Both the position numbers and the translations under genes were made by a program. From Alcaligenaceae bacterium SAGV5 (GTDB lineage: Bacteria; Pseudomonadota; Gammaproteobacteria; Burkholderiales; Burkholderiaceae_B): DNA of 64,000 nt. The stretch is taken from contig SPDP01000007.1 in the NCBI GenBank assembly GCA_009360345.1, positions 1 to 64,000 of the forward strand, given 5' to 3'. Below are positions 51,246-60,569 of this stretch, one piece after another (the first letter of the stretch is position 1; each line of letters opens with the position of its first letter). The notes below the pieces were generated by a model, which was given only the letters and a program-made list of their open reading frames with translations, made no database searches and had not been told where the DNA came from.

Positions 51246-53474
51246 GTGCCACTTCAATTCGACTCCTCCCGCTACCAGCGTCTGGAATCCCTGTCTCTCA
51301 ACACGACCGGTCCGGCCGCCGTCCGCTTCACCACGGACCAGGGCCAGCCGGTGCTGGTCGAAGCCAGCGCGCCTGGCGTGTTCAGGTTGAGCATGGGTAC
51401 GCCCGCCGTGACGGGCAAGCCGGCCTCCGGCCCGGCCGCGCGCGCCGCGGCCCTGCATGACCTGCTGGCCCGGGACGAGGCCATAGGCGAGGCCGTGGTT
51501 GAACAGGCGGACGTGGCCGGCCAGCCCGGCTGGCGCATCGTCCAGGGCGACAACGTGCTCGAGATCGCCGCCAATCCCGTGCGGCTGGCCCTTTACCGCA
51601 AGGGGCAGCAGGTGTTGGCTTCCTCCGCGGACGAGGACCTGTGCCCGCTCGGCACCGAGGACGCGGCGGCTCCGGCATCATGGGCCCTGTGCTTCGACCT
51701 CGCGGCCGGCGAAGCCGTCCACGGCCTGGGCGAGAGCCGCATCATGCTGGATCGCCGCGCCGAGCGCGTCGTATCCGACGAGGCCGATTCGCGCGCCCTG
51801 CCGCTGGCCTGGAGCCCGCGTGGCTGGGGGCTCTACGTCAATACGCTCGAGTCCGTCGTGCACGACATCGGCCTGCCCGAGTTCGCGCCCGACAGCTACG
51901 TGGTGACCATCGCCGATGCCCAGCTGGACCTGTTCCTGTTCGTGGGCGAACCGGCCGAGATCCTGAACCAGTACACCCAGCTGACCGGCCGCGCCGGACA
52001 GCCCACGTTGTGGAGCATGGGGGCCTGGCTGCACGAGGCGGCCGGCACCGGAGCCGGGCAACTGGCGGCCGTGGCGGGCCAGATGCGCAGCCGCGGCATG
52101 CCCGTGGATGCCGTGTCGTTCAGGCCGCCCGCGGCCTGGGACATCCGCGCCAAGCTGAACCTCGAATGGGACGCCGCCCGCTTCCCCGACCCGCGCCAGG
52201 TGCTGGGGGAGTTCAAGGGACTGGACCTGAAGGTGTGCGCGCCGGGCTTTCCGGGCGTACCGACCCAGAGTCCCATGTTCGCCGAGCTCGAGGACAAGGG
52301 CTGGCTGCTGACCGACGACACGGGCGGCGCCCAGGTGTTCGCCGGCGTGCCCGCCAGCGCGGGAGCCGCTTTCGGCCTGCTCGACCTGACCCACCGCGAC
52401 GTCTGGACCTTCTGGCGCGACAAGATCCGCCAGATCATGGACGAAGGTGTCGATGCGGTGTCCTGCGACATCCAGTTCGACATCCCCGACGGCGTCGAGG
52501 CGCGCAACGGCGATACCGGCGCCAGGCTGCGCACGGCCTATCCCATGCTGGCCAAGCGCTGCCTGTTCGAGGCGGCGGCCTGGAACAAGACGCCGCCCGA
52601 GGGCGTGGTGTGGAGCCGCGATCTTTTCCCGACCGGCCAGCGCCTGCCCATGCAGGCGCCCGTGTCCGTGCCCAACACCTGGGAAGGCCTGGCCGAATCG
52701 CTGCGCGCCGCGCTGACCTCGGGCGCCAGCGGCTTGCCGGCCCATGCCCATGACATCGGTTCGCCCGAGCATCCGCTGGGCACCATGACGCCCGAGCTGT
52801 ACCTGCGCTGGCTGGCGGCCGGGGTGTTCAGCTCGCACCTGCGCTTTCATGCGGTGCCGGGCCTGCTGCCCTGGGATTTCGGCGACGAGGCCTTCCAGCA
52901 CGCGCAGACGCTGATGCAGTGGCGCTACCGGCTCATTCCCTACGTGCTGGGCGTGATCGAGGACGCGGCCCGCACCGGCCTGCCGGTGCAGCGCTCCATG
53001 GCCCTGTCCTTCCCGGAGGATTCCGAGGCGCACGCCCACGAGTTGCAATACCTGCTCGGCCCGGCCCTGCTGGTCGCGCCAGCGGTGCAGCCCGGCAACC
53101 AGATCCGTGTCTACTTCCCCAAGGGCGAGGCCTGGTGGGACCTGAACACGGGCTGGCGCTACGAGGGCGGCACGACCTGGACCTTCGAGTGCGGACTGGA
53201 CCGCCTGCCGCTCTTCGGCCGCGAAGGCCACATGCTGTGCCTGGGCCCCGCCGCCCAGCACACCGGCGAATTCAACTCAGCCCGCATCCTGGACGAGGTC
53301 TGGCTGTTCGGCATGCCGGTGCACAACCCCAGCGTGATGCGCAACAAGATCCGCGTCATGCAGATGCAGGGATCGAGCTACGCCAAGGGCCTGGAAGGCC
53401 TGAAGATCCTGCCGTCCGAAGGCCTGGAAGTGAAGCGCCGCGGCGCGGAAGTGCGTATTTCCAGGGCAAGGTAG
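51246..53474 (+). CDS. Glycoside hydrolase family 31 protein (YicI/alpha-xylosidase-like), acid/base residue apparently missing
   Basis: Cytoplasmic GH31 protein of 742 residues, similar in length to E. coli YicI. It has an N-terminal beta domain (DLAAGEAVHGLGESR), the TIM barrel with nucleophile-type aspartate D408 in DAVSCDIQFDIPDGVEA, and HAHDIGSPEHP late in the barrel. At the position of the YicI acid/base aspartate (WGGD), counting back from AESLR, there is Ser474. GTG 51246 follows a GAGGGAAA ribosome site; the frame is open to 51033 but that part is not conserved-like. The 3' end abuts a large inverted repeat. Confidence 0.82.
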   Translation: MPLQFDSSRYQRLESLSLNTTGPAAVRFTTDQGQPVLVEASAPGVFRLSMGTPAVTGKPASGPAARAAALHDLLARDEAIGEAVVEQADVAGQPGWRIVQGDNVLEIAANPVRLALYRKGQQVLASSADEDLCPLGTEDAAAPASWALCFDLAAGEAVHGLGESRIMLDRRAERVVSDEADSRALPLAWSPRGWGLYVNTLESVVHDIGLPEFAPDSYVVTIADAQLDLFLFVGEPAEILNQYTQLTGRAGQPTLWSMGAWLHEAAGTGAGQLAAVAGQMRSRGMPVDAVSFRPPAAWDIRAKLNLEWDAARFPDPRQVLGEFKGLDLKVCAPGFPGVPTQSPMFAELEDKGWLLTDDTGGAQVFAGVPASAGAAFGLLDLTHRDVWTFWRDKIRQIMDEGVDAVSCDIQFDIPDGVEARNGDTGARLRTAYPMLAKRCLFEAAAWNKTPPEGVVWSRDLFPTGQRLPMQAPVSVPNTWEGLAESLRAALTSGASGLPAHAHDIGSPEHPLGTMTPELYLRWLAAGVFSSHLRFHAVPGLLPWDFGDEAFQHAQTLMQWRYRLIPYVLGVIEDAARTGLPVQRSMALSFPEDSEAHAHELQYLLGPALLVAPAVQPGNQIRVYFPKGEAWWDLNTGWRYEGGTTWTFECGLDRLPLFGREGHMLCLGPAAQHTGEFNSARILDEVWLFGMPVHNPSVMRNKIRVMQMQGSSYAKGLEGLKILPSEGLEVKRRGAEVRISRAR

Positions 53475-53478
53475 AAGA

Positions 53479-53787
53479 CCCCCCCTACGCGCTGACGCGC
53501 GCCCCCCAGGGGGCGAAACTGGCGGACCGGCAAAGCCGGATCCGCGGTTTCCTGGGTCTGGTACGCGCTTCTTGGATTGGATCATCCTGGCTACCGCTGG
53601 CTGCCAGCGATGGCAACGGTGCCACAATCCAAGAAACTGGAGCTAGACCCAGGATGCGGTGGATCCGGCTTTGCCGGTCCACTCGCATCGCCCCCTTGAG
53701 GGGGCGCCCGAAGGGCGTGGGGGTGGCCTTCCCTTCCGGTCCGCCGGTTTCGCCCCCTGGGGGGCGCGCGTCAGCGCGTAGGGGGGG
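53479..53787. repeat. Nested long inverted repeat filling a convergent intergenic space
   Basis: Outer arms of 52 bases (53479-53530 and 53736-53787) match with one mismatch. Inner arms of 53 bases (53528-53580 and 53625-53677) are imperfect but collinear, with identical blocks such as CCGGCAAAGCCGGATCC and TTCTTGGATTG. Bases 53678-53735 hold a further GCCCCCTTGAGGGGGC hairpin and sit outside the inner pair. The element begins four bases after the GH31 stop and ends one base before the NlpE-like stop. It probably acts as a bidirectional terminator or is a mobile intergenic repeat. Confidence 0.75.
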
Positions 53788-53788
53788 C

Positions 53789-54607
53789 CTAATCTTCGCA
53801 GGGGCTGTCCAGGGTGCCGCGGGCGAGTTTGTCCACGACGACCGATTCCACCGGGGGTTCGCCGGTGCGGGCGATGTGGCCGTCTATCCACATCAGCACG
53901 GGGGTGCCGGGCGCCACGCGCAGTTTGGCGTAGGCGTCGGCCAGTGCCTGTGCCTGGCCGGTGGGCGATACGGGATAGCGCTTGCCGGTGCTGCAGATGG
54001 CGAAGGTGGGCTGGCCGTCCTTGGACACGACCTTGCCGCGCATCGTGAAGCTGTCGGTGATGAAATCCACGTCGAACTGCTGGGTGAGCGCATAGTTCAG
54101 CGTGGACTGGATGGGGTCGCCGTTCTGGTCCAGCATGCGCAGCGTCGTGCCCGAAATGAACTCGTAGAGTCCGCCTTCGTTGCGGTCGCCGATCAGGCGG
54201 ATCTGGTCGGACGAGTCGACCAGGCGCTCCCAGCGGCCGGCGCTGACGAAGCTCTGTTCCTTGTTGTCGCGGGTCCCGAAATACACCCGGCGCATGCGCC
54301 AGGTCCAGTCGGGCAGCAGCGTGAGCGTGACGCGCTGGCCGGCGCAATCGGCGCAGGGAATGACGCCGCGGAAGGTTTGCGGCTGGGCCAGGGGCACGCC
54401 CCGGTCCTGTCTGCCCCGGTCCGCCTGTTCCTGCGTCATGGCGGGAGGCGGCGGCACCACCGCGTCGGCGGCGGTCAGGGTGCCGGAGTGCTGGCGGTCA
54501 GGCAGGGGGATGGAGCACGCGCCCAGTCCGGCCGCCACGACCAGGGCGGCGGCCAGGGTGGCAAGGCGGGAAGGAGCGGAACGGGGCGAAAGGGGCGGGT
54601 TGGTCAT
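53789..54607 (-). CDS. NlpE-like copper-resistance-type lipoprotein
   Basis: 272-residue envelope lipoprotein. A signal peptide with lipobox (VAAGLGACSIPL, cysteine about residue 31) is followed by an NlpE N-terminal-like domain with the CxxC-type FRGVIPCADCAGQRVTL and RVYFGTRDNKEQSFVSAGRW. A second part (RGKVVSKDGQPTFAICSTGK) resembles META/DUF4377-type domains. NlpE proteins sense envelope or copper stress in enterobacteria; the role here is inferred only from the domain. The stop is immediately beyond the large inverted repeat. Confidence 0.75.
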   Translation of the reverse strand: MTNPPLSPRSAPSRLATLAAALVVAAGLGACSIPLPDRQHSGTLTAADAVVPPPPAMTQEQADRGRQDRGVPLAQPQTFRGVIPCADCAGQRVTLTLLPDWTWRMRRVYFGTRDNKEQSFVSAGRWERLVDSSDQIRLIGDRNEGGLYEFISGTTLRMLDQNGDPIQSTLNYALTQQFDVDFITDSFTMRGKVVSKDGQPTFAICSTGKRYPVSPTGQAQALADAYAKLRVAPGTPVLMWIDGHIARTGEPPVESVVVDKLARGTLDSPCED

Positions 54608-54800
54608 GACGGCTCCGGCTCTTGAGATTTACCGCAAGTCTACCCTGTTGCGTCTGCCGGCATGCGATGGACAAGGCGGCGAATGGGCGGGTTGCCGTTT
54701 CGCGGGGGATGACATTTATTGCACGGCCCGCTCCACGCGGGACCCGGGGGGCGGTTAAGCTTGCGGGGGGCCGCCGTGGCGGCGTTTTTCATCCTTGTCT

Positions 54801-55655
54801 ATGTCATTCGTGCAGATACTCGCGGCCACCCCGTGGCTGGCAGGCGCGGCCGCCGCCGTGCTGGGGCTGGTGGTGGGCAGCTTCCTCAATGTCGTGATCG
54901 CGCGCCTGCCGCAGATGATGCAGCGTGCCTGGCAGGCACAGTGCGCCGAGCTGCATGGCGACGCGCCGTCCGGGCAGGAGCGTTTCGACCTGGCGCGTCC
55001 CGCTTCGCATTGCCCGGCATGCCGGCATCCCATCTCATGGCGCCACAACATCCCGGTCCTGGGCTGGCTCGTGCTGCGCGGCCGCTGCGCCCACTGCGCC
55101 GCGCCCATTTCCTGGCAGTATCCCCTGGTGGAACTCGCGGCGGCGGCCTTGTTCGCGGCCTGCGTGGCCGTGTTCGGCGTGACGTGGAGCAGCCTGGCGG
55201 CCATGGCGTTCTGCGCGGCCTGCCTGGCGTTGGCGGTGATCGATCTCCAGACTTCGCTGCTGCCGGACGACCTGACGCTGCCGCTGCTGTGGGGGGGCCT
55301 GTTCGTCAATCTGTGGGGCGGCTTCGCCTTCCTGCCCGACGCGGTCATCGGCGCGATGGCCGGCTACGGGGTGCTGTGGTCGGTGTATTGGCTGTTCCGC
55401 CTGCTGACGGGCAAGGAGGGCATGGGCTATGGCGATTTCAAGCTGCTGGCCGCCATCGGGGCCTGGTTGGGGTGGCAGAGCCTGCCACTGGTCATGGTGG
55501 CGGCGTCGCTGGCCGGCGTGGCGGTGGCCGGGGGGCTGCTGCTGGCCGGACGGGTGCGGCGCGACCAGCCGCTGCCCTTCGGCCCGTATCTGGCGGTGGC
55601 GGGCGTGGCGGCGCTGTTCGCCGGCGACGCATGGATTAAGCTGCTGGCATGGTAG
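54801..55655 (+). CDS. pilD: Type IV prepilin peptidase / N-methyltransferase
   Basis: Inner-membrane aspartyl protease that cleaves and N-methylates type IV prepilins and type II pseudopilins. It has 284 residues from ATG 54801 (TTG 54795 is possible). The cytoplasmic zinc-type tetracysteine CPACRHPISWRHNIPVLGWL ... CAHC is intact, and catalytic aspartates lie in AVIDLQTSLLPDDLTLP and GYGDFKLLAAIGAWLG. The stop overlaps the coaE start by seven bases, the common pilD-coaE arrangement. Confidence 0.95.
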   Translation: MSFVQILAATPWLAGAAAAVLGLVVGSFLNVVIARLPQMMQRAWQAQCAELHGDAPSGQERFDLARPASHCPACRHPISWRHNIPVLGWLVLRGRCAHCAAPISWQYPLVELAAAALFAACVAVFGVTWSSLAAMAFCAACLALAVIDLQTSLLPDDLTLPLLWGGLFVNLWGGFAFLPDAVIGAMAGYGVLWSVYWLFRLLTGKEGMGYGDFKLLAAIGAWLGWQSLPLVMVAASLAGVAVAGGLLLAGRVRRDQPLPFGPYLAVAGVAALFAGDAWIKLLAW

Positions 55656-56293
55656 GCACACCTTCTTCTTCCGGCGGGCGGCCCCTGCGAGTGGGCTTGA
55701 CGGGCGGCATCGGCTCCGGCAAGACGGCCGTGGCCGATCTCCTGGAGGCCCAGGGCGCGGCGGTCATCGACACCGACGCCATCGCGCATGCGCTTACCGC
55801 GCCGGGCGGCCTCGCCATCGAGCCGCTGCGGCGCGAATTCGGCCCGGACATGATAGGCGCCGATGGCGCGATGGATCGCCCCCGCATGCGGGCGCTGGTG
55901 TTTTCCGATGCCCGCGCCAAGGCGCGGCTCGAGGCGTTGATCCATCCGCTCATCGGCCAGGAGGTCGAGCGCGAGGCGGCCGCGCGCCAGGGGCTCTACC
56001 AGGTCTTCGTGGTGCCGCTGCTGGTGGAGTCCGGCCGCTGGCGGGATCGCGTGGACCGCATCTGCGTGGTCGATTGCGACGAGGCCACCCAGGTCCTGCG
56101 CGTCCGGCGCCGCAGCGGCCTCGCGCCCGAGATGGTCGCCCGCATCATGGCCGCCCAGGCCACGCGCGCCCAGCGCCTCGCGGTGGCCGACGACGTCATC
56201 GTCAACGATGGCCAGACCACGCCCGCCCAGTTGGCGGCGCGTACGCTGGACCGGCATCGCGCCTGGCTCGACCTGTCCGCGCTGCCCGTTTGA
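55649..56293 (+). CDS. coaE: Dephospho-CoA kinase
   Basis: Phosphorylates dephospho-CoA to CoA, the last step of CoA synthesis. 214 residues with a P-loop (VGLTGGIGSGKTAVADLLEA), DTDAIAHALTAPGG (acceptor-binding) and VVPLLVESGRWRDRVDRICV plus the arginine lid RVRRRSGLAPEMVARIMAAQ. The next genes in related genomes are zapD and yacG; here a Bug/LysR pair of 2.1 kb lies between coaE and zapD. Confidence 0.96.
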   Translation: MVGTPSSSGGRPLRVGLTGGIGSGKTAVADLLEAQGAAVIDTDAIAHALTAPGGLAIEPLRREFGPDMIGADGAMDRPRMRALVFSDARAKARLEALIHPLIGQEVEREAAARQGLYQVFVVPLLVESGRWRDRVDRICVVDCDEATQVLRVRRRSGLAPEMVARIMAAQATRAQRLAVADDVIVNDGQTTPAQLAARTLDRHRAWLDLSALPV

Positions 56294-56312
56294 GCGCGGC
56301 GTCGAGCCGGAC

Positions 56313-57269
56313 TCACTGGATGTTCAGCTTGCGGATCAGGGCGTCCCATCGCGCCCGCGTGTCATGCAGCCAGGCCGTGGTTCGCGCCGAGTCCGCCCAG
56401 AAGGGCGTCACGGCCATCTGGTCCAGTTGGCGGCGTACTTCGGGGCTTTCCAGGATCTCGCGCAGCAGGTCCCCCCACTTCTTCACCACGGACGCTGGCG
56501 TGCCCGCGGGAAACAGGATCACCTGGCTGAACTGCACGTCGAAGTCGGGTACGCCCTGTTCCTGTACGGTGGGGACTTGCGGCAACTGCGGGTTGCGGGC
56601 CGTGGCCGAGGTGGCCAGCGCCTGCAGCGCGCCGGACCGCACGTAGGGCAGCGTGTTGGTCGAGGCCACGAAAGCCAGCGGCACATGGCCGGCCACCACG
56701 TCGGACAGGGCGGGTGCGTTGCCCTTGTAGGGCACGTGCGTGCCGCGTATGCCGGTCCTGGCCTTCAGCAGCTCGAAAGTCAGGTGGCCCGGCGAGGCCA
56801 GGCCGGCCGAGGCGTAGGTCAGGTCTTCCTTCGTGGCCCGGTCCAGGAAGTCGCGGAAATTCTTCAGGCCCAGCCTGGGGTGGGCCACCAGTACCTGCGA
56901 GGTGGTGCCGAAGATGCCGGCCGGCACGAGGTCGCGGAAGGGGTCCAGCCCCATGTTCTTGTAGACCGAGGGATTGATCGTCAGCAGGTGGTCGATGCTG
57001 ACCAGCGCCGTGTAGCCGTCCTTGGGCGACCGGGCGACGTATTCGGCGCCGATGTTGCCGCCGGCTCCCGCGCGGTTCTCGACGATGACGGGTTGTTTCA
57101 GGCGCGATGCAGCCTGTTCGGCGATCAATCGCGCAATGAGATCCAGCGGCCCGCCGGCGGCGAAGTTGACGACCAGCTTGACCGGGCGGTCGGGGTAGTC
57201 GGCGCCCCGGGCCCAGGGCGCGGCGGCAAGAAGGAAGAAGGCGAGGAAAAGGCGCGCAAGCGGTCGCAT
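56313..57269 (-). CDS. Bug/TctC-family solute receptor
   Basis: Periplasmic carboxylate receptor, 318 residues. A GGAGA precedes ATG 57269 and the signal peptide ends near APWARGAD. Core: PVKLVVNFAAGGPLDLIARL, VIVENRAGAGGNIGAEYVAR, LTYASAGLASPGHLTFELLK. The last part reads LPQVPTVQEQGVPDFDV. It is divergent from the adjacent LysR gene, a frequent receptor-regulator pair, and lies inside the otherwise conserved coaE-zapD interval. Confidence 0.92.
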   Translation of the reverse strand: MRPLARLFLAFFLLAAAPWARGADYPDRPVKLVVNFAAGGPLDLIARLIAEQAASRLKQPVIVENRAGAGGNIGAEYVARSPKDGYTALVSIDHLLTINPSVYKNMGLDPFRDLVPAGIFGTTSQVLVAHPRLGLKNFRDFLDRATKEDLTYASAGLASPGHLTFELLKARTGIRGTHVPYKGNAPALSDVVAGHVPLAFVASTNTLPYVRSGALQALATSATARNPQLPQVPTVQEQGVPDFDVQFSQVILFPAGTPASVVKKWGDLLREILESPEVRRQLDQMAVTPFWADSARTTAWLHDTRARWDALIRKLNIQ

Positions 57270-57394
57270 GAGATGTCTCCGTGGAAGGGGGGCGGGCTGG
57301 CTGGGCCAGTCTGGTCGGCGCCGTGCCTGCATTATGGGAACGGAGAGGTATTTCCTTCCAATGATAAAATGCCGGGCTGTCATACATAAAATTC

Positions 57395-58360
57395 ATGGCA
57401 ATGAACTGGACCCGGCGCTTGCGCATCCGGCAGCTCGAAGTGCTGAGCAGCCTGGCCGATACGTGCAATCTCAGTCACACCGCCGATCGCCTCTGCATGA
57501 CGCAGCCAGCACTGTCCAAGTGGCTGGCCGAACTGGAGGGCGAACTGGGCGTGCCGTTGTTCGAACGCCATTCGCGGGGCCTCGTGCCCACCCGCTTCGG
57601 CGCGGCGATGGCCGAGCATGCCCGCATCATGCTGGCCGAGGTCGAGCGGGCCAGCCAGACCATGGCGCTGATGGCCGAAGGGGCGGACGGCCATCTGTCC
57701 ATCGGGGTGACGGCCACGGTCTCGACCGGGCTGCTGCCCGACAGTGTGGCCCTGCTGCTGTCGCGCCGTCCCGAAACCCGTTTGTCCATCACCGAATCGA
57801 CCCTGGACCAGCTCCTGCCACCGCTGCTGGAACGCCGCCTGGACTTCGTGGTGACGCGTCTCGAAGGCGATGCCATCGACGACCGCCTGCGCTGCACGCC
57901 GGTCTACAGCGAAAGCATCGCGGTGGCCGCGCCCCCCGCGCATCCGCTGGCCGGCCGCCGCAGCCTGACGTGGGCCGATCTGGACGGATGCGGCTGGGTG
58001 GTGCCGCCCAAGGGCAATCCGCTGCGGCGCGAACTGGACGCCGAGTTCGCGCTGGCCGGGCAGCCCGCGCCCCGCTACCGTGTGGAGGCGGTGGGCATCC
58101 TGATGCTGGTGGCCATGATGCAGCGGGCCAGCCTGCTGACCGCGCTGTCGCGCCGCGCACTGGACTATTTCCAGGCCGCCGGCCAACTGGTCGCGCTGGA
58201 CCTGCCCACCCGCCGGCAGGGCATGGTGGGCATCCTGCGCCACCGCGACGCGCCCGACACCACGCTGCATCGCGACTTCCACGCGGCCTTGCTGGAGGCG
58301 GCCGGGGCGGCCGGCGTCACAACTCGAAACCGCATTGCCGGGCGGCCTGCTTCAAAGTAA
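57395..58360 (+). CDS. LysR-family transcriptional regulator
   Basis: 321-residue LysR regulator: HTH region LEVLSSLADTCNLSHTADRL and TQPALSKWLAELEGELG, and an effector domain (TVSTGLLPDSVALLLSRRPE; VEAVGILMLVAMMQRASLLT) resembling the GbpR/CbbR-like subgroup. ATG 57395 is used; ATG 57401 is an alternative. The gap to the divergent Bug gene is 125 bases. It is the left neighbour of zapD on the same strand. Confidence 0.92.
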   Translation: MAMNWTRRLRIRQLEVLSSLADTCNLSHTADRLCMTQPALSKWLAELEGELGVPLFERHSRGLVPTRFGAAMAEHARIMLAEVERASQTMALMAEGADGHLSIGVTATVSTGLLPDSVALLLSRRPETRLSITESTLDQLLPPLLERRLDFVVTRLEGDAIDDRLRCTPVYSESIAVAAPPAHPLAGRRSLTWADLDGCGWVVPPKGNPLRRELDAEFALAGQPAPRYRVEAVGILMLVAMMQRASLLTALSRRALDYFQAAGQLVALDLPTRRQGMVGILRHRDAPDTTLHRDFHAALLEAAGAAGVTTRNRIAGRPASK

Positions 58361-58529
58361 GGGGGGATCGGGCTACGGTTGAGTGTTTTCCTGTCAGTTC
58401 CGTACCTACAATGATGGAGGTGTTCCGAAGCGCCCGCGCAAGGGCCGTTCGGAAGCGGACAAGGCAAGTGTCGCCGTGTCCATGCGGTACAGGTATATTT
58501 CTACGAAATTCCGATTCCGGACGGTCTAC

Positions 58530-59285
58530 GTGGTTCTTTACGAATACCCATTCAACGAGCGCGTCCGTACGCTGCTGCGTCTGGAAAGCCTCTTCGATAA
58601 TCTGTTCTTCTTCGTGCGGCAACCGGATGCCCGCGGGCATCACGTCGCATTGACCACGCTGTTTGAAATCCTGGACGTGTCGGCGCGCGCCGACCTCAAG
58701 TCCGAGCTGCTGCAGGACCTGGAGCGCTACCGCCAATCCTTGAGCTCGCTGCGCGAGCATCCCGGCGTCGACCGCCAGACCCTGGACGTCATGCTGTCCA
58801 GCATCGAGCAGGCCACGGGCTCGCTCGTGGCCCAGGGCAAGACCGGCCAGCCGCTGCGGCAGAACGAATGGCTGACCAGCATACGCAGCCGCCTGGCGAT
58901 CCCGGGCGGGGCCTGCGAGTTCGATGTCCCGTCCTTTCACGCCTGGAAGCACAAGCCGGTCGAGCAGCGGGTCCAGGATCTCGCCCAGTGGGTCGAGCCC
59001 TTCCTGCCCATACGGGACGGCCTGGCCATCGTGCTGAAGATGCTGCGCGAATCGGGCCGGCAGGTCGCGGTGGTGGCCGAGGGCGGCGCCTTCCAGCAGA
59101 TGCTGGGCGGCAAGGCCTACCAGTTGCTGCGCATCTATGTCGACGACACGCTGGGTGTGTTTCCCGAAGTCAGCGCCAACAAATACATGGTGTCGGTGCG
59201 GTTCTCGTCCCAGGGGGGGGATCTGAAGCCCCAGCCGGTGACGGCCGACGTGCCCTTCCGGCTGACGCTGTGCAACAGCTTCTGA
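58530..59285 (+). CDS. zapD: Cell division protein ZapD (FtsZ-associated)
   Basis: Cytoplasmic FtsZ-bundling protein of 251 residues. The GTG start at 58530 leads straight into [20 protein letters not shown], the canonical ZapD N terminus; ATG 58482 would add 16 unusual residues. Further family markers are [39 protein letters not shown] and [19 protein letters not shown]. It is followed by yacG, as expected, but coaE is separated from it by a Bug/LysR insertion, which may have removed its normal promoter. Confidence 0.93.
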   Translation: MVLYEYPFNERVRTLLRLESLFDNLFFFVRQPDARGHHVALTTLFEILDVSARADLKSELLQDLERYRQSLSSLREHPGVDRQTLDVMLSSIEQATGSLVAQGKTGQPLRQNEWLTSIRSRLAIPGGACEFDVPSFHAWKHKPVEQRVQDLAQWVEPFLPIRDGLAIVLKMLRESGRQVAVVAEGGAFQQMLGGKAYQLLRIYVDDTLGVFPEVSANKYMVSVRFSSQGGDLKPQPVTADVPFRLTLCNSF

Positions 59286-59323
59286 GGGCGGCGGATCCCT
59301 CGTCCCCTGGCTACAATGCGGCC

Positions 59324-59539
59324 ATGGTCAAGAAAGTCAAATGCCCCACCTGCGCCAGGCCGGCCCCATGGAGTCCCGAGAACGCCTGGCGGCCCTTCTG
59401 TTCCGAACGCTGCCGCCAGATCGACCTGGGGGCCTGGGCGGCCGAGAAATTCGCGATTCCCGGCGCGCCGCTGGAGACCGACGACCTGAGCGGGGACTCC
59501 TCGGGGCGCCTGTTTCCTCCGCCGCCGTCGGTGAATTGA
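59324..59539 (+). CDS. yacG: DNA gyrase inhibitor YacG (zinc ribbon)
   Basis: 71-residue zinc-binding protein; YacG binds GyrB and inhibits gyrase in E. coli. The four zinc cysteines are seen in [20 protein letters not shown] and [15 protein letters not shown], with the typical acidic tail. It follows zapD by about 40 bases. Its stop is one base away from the stop of the convergent LysR gene. Confidence 0.93.
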   Translation: MVKKVKCPTCARPAPWSPENAWRPFCSERCRQIDLGAWAAEKFAIPGAPLETDDLSGDSSGRLFPPPPSVN

Positions 59540-59540
59540 A

Positions 59541-60449
59541 CTAGGCGTTGGCCAGCAGCGTCCGGATGTCCAGCGACCGGAGCAATTGCATCGTCTCCCG
59601 CGTCAGCCGGGTCAAGGGTTGCAGCCGCGCCGTGCACATGATCAGGTTGTTGTGCATGGACGGCGAATGTACGCGCGCCGTGGCCAGGGTGCCCGCGCGC
59701 CGCTGCGGCCCGATGGCGCTGGCCGACAGCAGCGCGTAGCCTTCCCCGCTTTCGGCCAGCGCGACCATGGTGTGCACCGCATTGACTTCGGCGACGATGT
59801 CCAGGGCGATGCCGCGCCGGCGGCAGGCGGCATCCACCACCGCGCGGATGGTGTTGGGCTCGCAGGGCAGGATCAGCGGGTAGTCCGCCAGCGCATCGAC
59901 GGGCAGCGACTCGGGCAGGCGCTCGCCCGGACCGGGTACCGACCCCACCAGCATCAGTTCCTCCTTGAACACGGGTTCATAGTCCAGCGTCTCTCCCGGG
60001 GCGGGGTCGTACAGCAGCGCGACGTCGACCCGGCCTTCGTGCAGCCATTCCCTCAGGCTCACGCTCAGCCCTTCGGTCACGGTCAGCGCGGCGCCGGGCA
60101 GGCGCTCGCGGAAGCCGCGCACCAGGCTGGGGGCGAGCAGGTGGGCGATGCGCGGGGGGAAGCCGACGACGATCTTGCCGCGTGGCACCGCCTTCAGTTC
60201 GTGGATTTCCTGTCGCGCGGTGGCCAGGCGATCGAGGACCACGCGGGCATGTTCCAGCAGGCGCCTGCCTGCCTCGGTCGGCTCCACGCCACGGCCGTTC
60301 CGGTAGAGCAGGTGCTCGTGCAACTCCACTTCCAGCAGGCGAATCTGCCGGCTCAGGGAAGGCTGGGTCATTTCGAGCACCATCGCGGCGCGGGTGAAGC
60401 TGCCGGCGTCGACGACCTGGACGAAGTACTCGAGTTGCTTGATATCCAT
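59541..60449 (-). CDS. LysR-family transcriptional regulator (Nac/Cbl-like)
   Basis: 302-residue LysR regulator beginning MDIKQLEYFVQVVDAGSFTR, then TQPSLSRQIRLLEVELHEHL, and an effector domain with VVGFPPRIAHLLAPSLVRGF and HTMVALAESGEGYALLSASA. This N terminus is typical of the Nac-like subgroup. It is divergent from the aromatic monooxygenase gene over about 120 bases and is its probable regulator. The stop lies one base from the yacG stop. Confidence 0.93.
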   Translation of the reverse strand: MDIKQLEYFVQVVDAGSFTRAAMVLEMTQPSLSRQIRLLEVELHEHLLYRNGRGVEPTEAGRRLLEHARVVLDRLATARQEIHELKAVPRGKIVVGFPPRIAHLLAPSLVRGFRERLPGAALTVTEGLSVSLREWLHEGRVDVALLYDPAPGETLDYEPVFKEELMLVGSVPGPGERLPESLPVDALADYPLILPCEPNTIRAVVDAACRRRGIALDIVAEVNAVHTMVALAESGEGYALLSASAIGPQRRAGTLATARVHSPSMHNNLIMCTARLQPLTRLTRETMQLLRSLDIRTLLANA

Positions 60450-60569
60450 CCCCGGCCTTTCCTCGCATAGAGAAGTTCTATAGCTGCTAGTGCTGTTCTG
60501 CAATTTACTCGATATGTCTGGACTTCAATAATGAGTGCTTCCGCGATGGCGGATCATTGGAGGAGTTTC

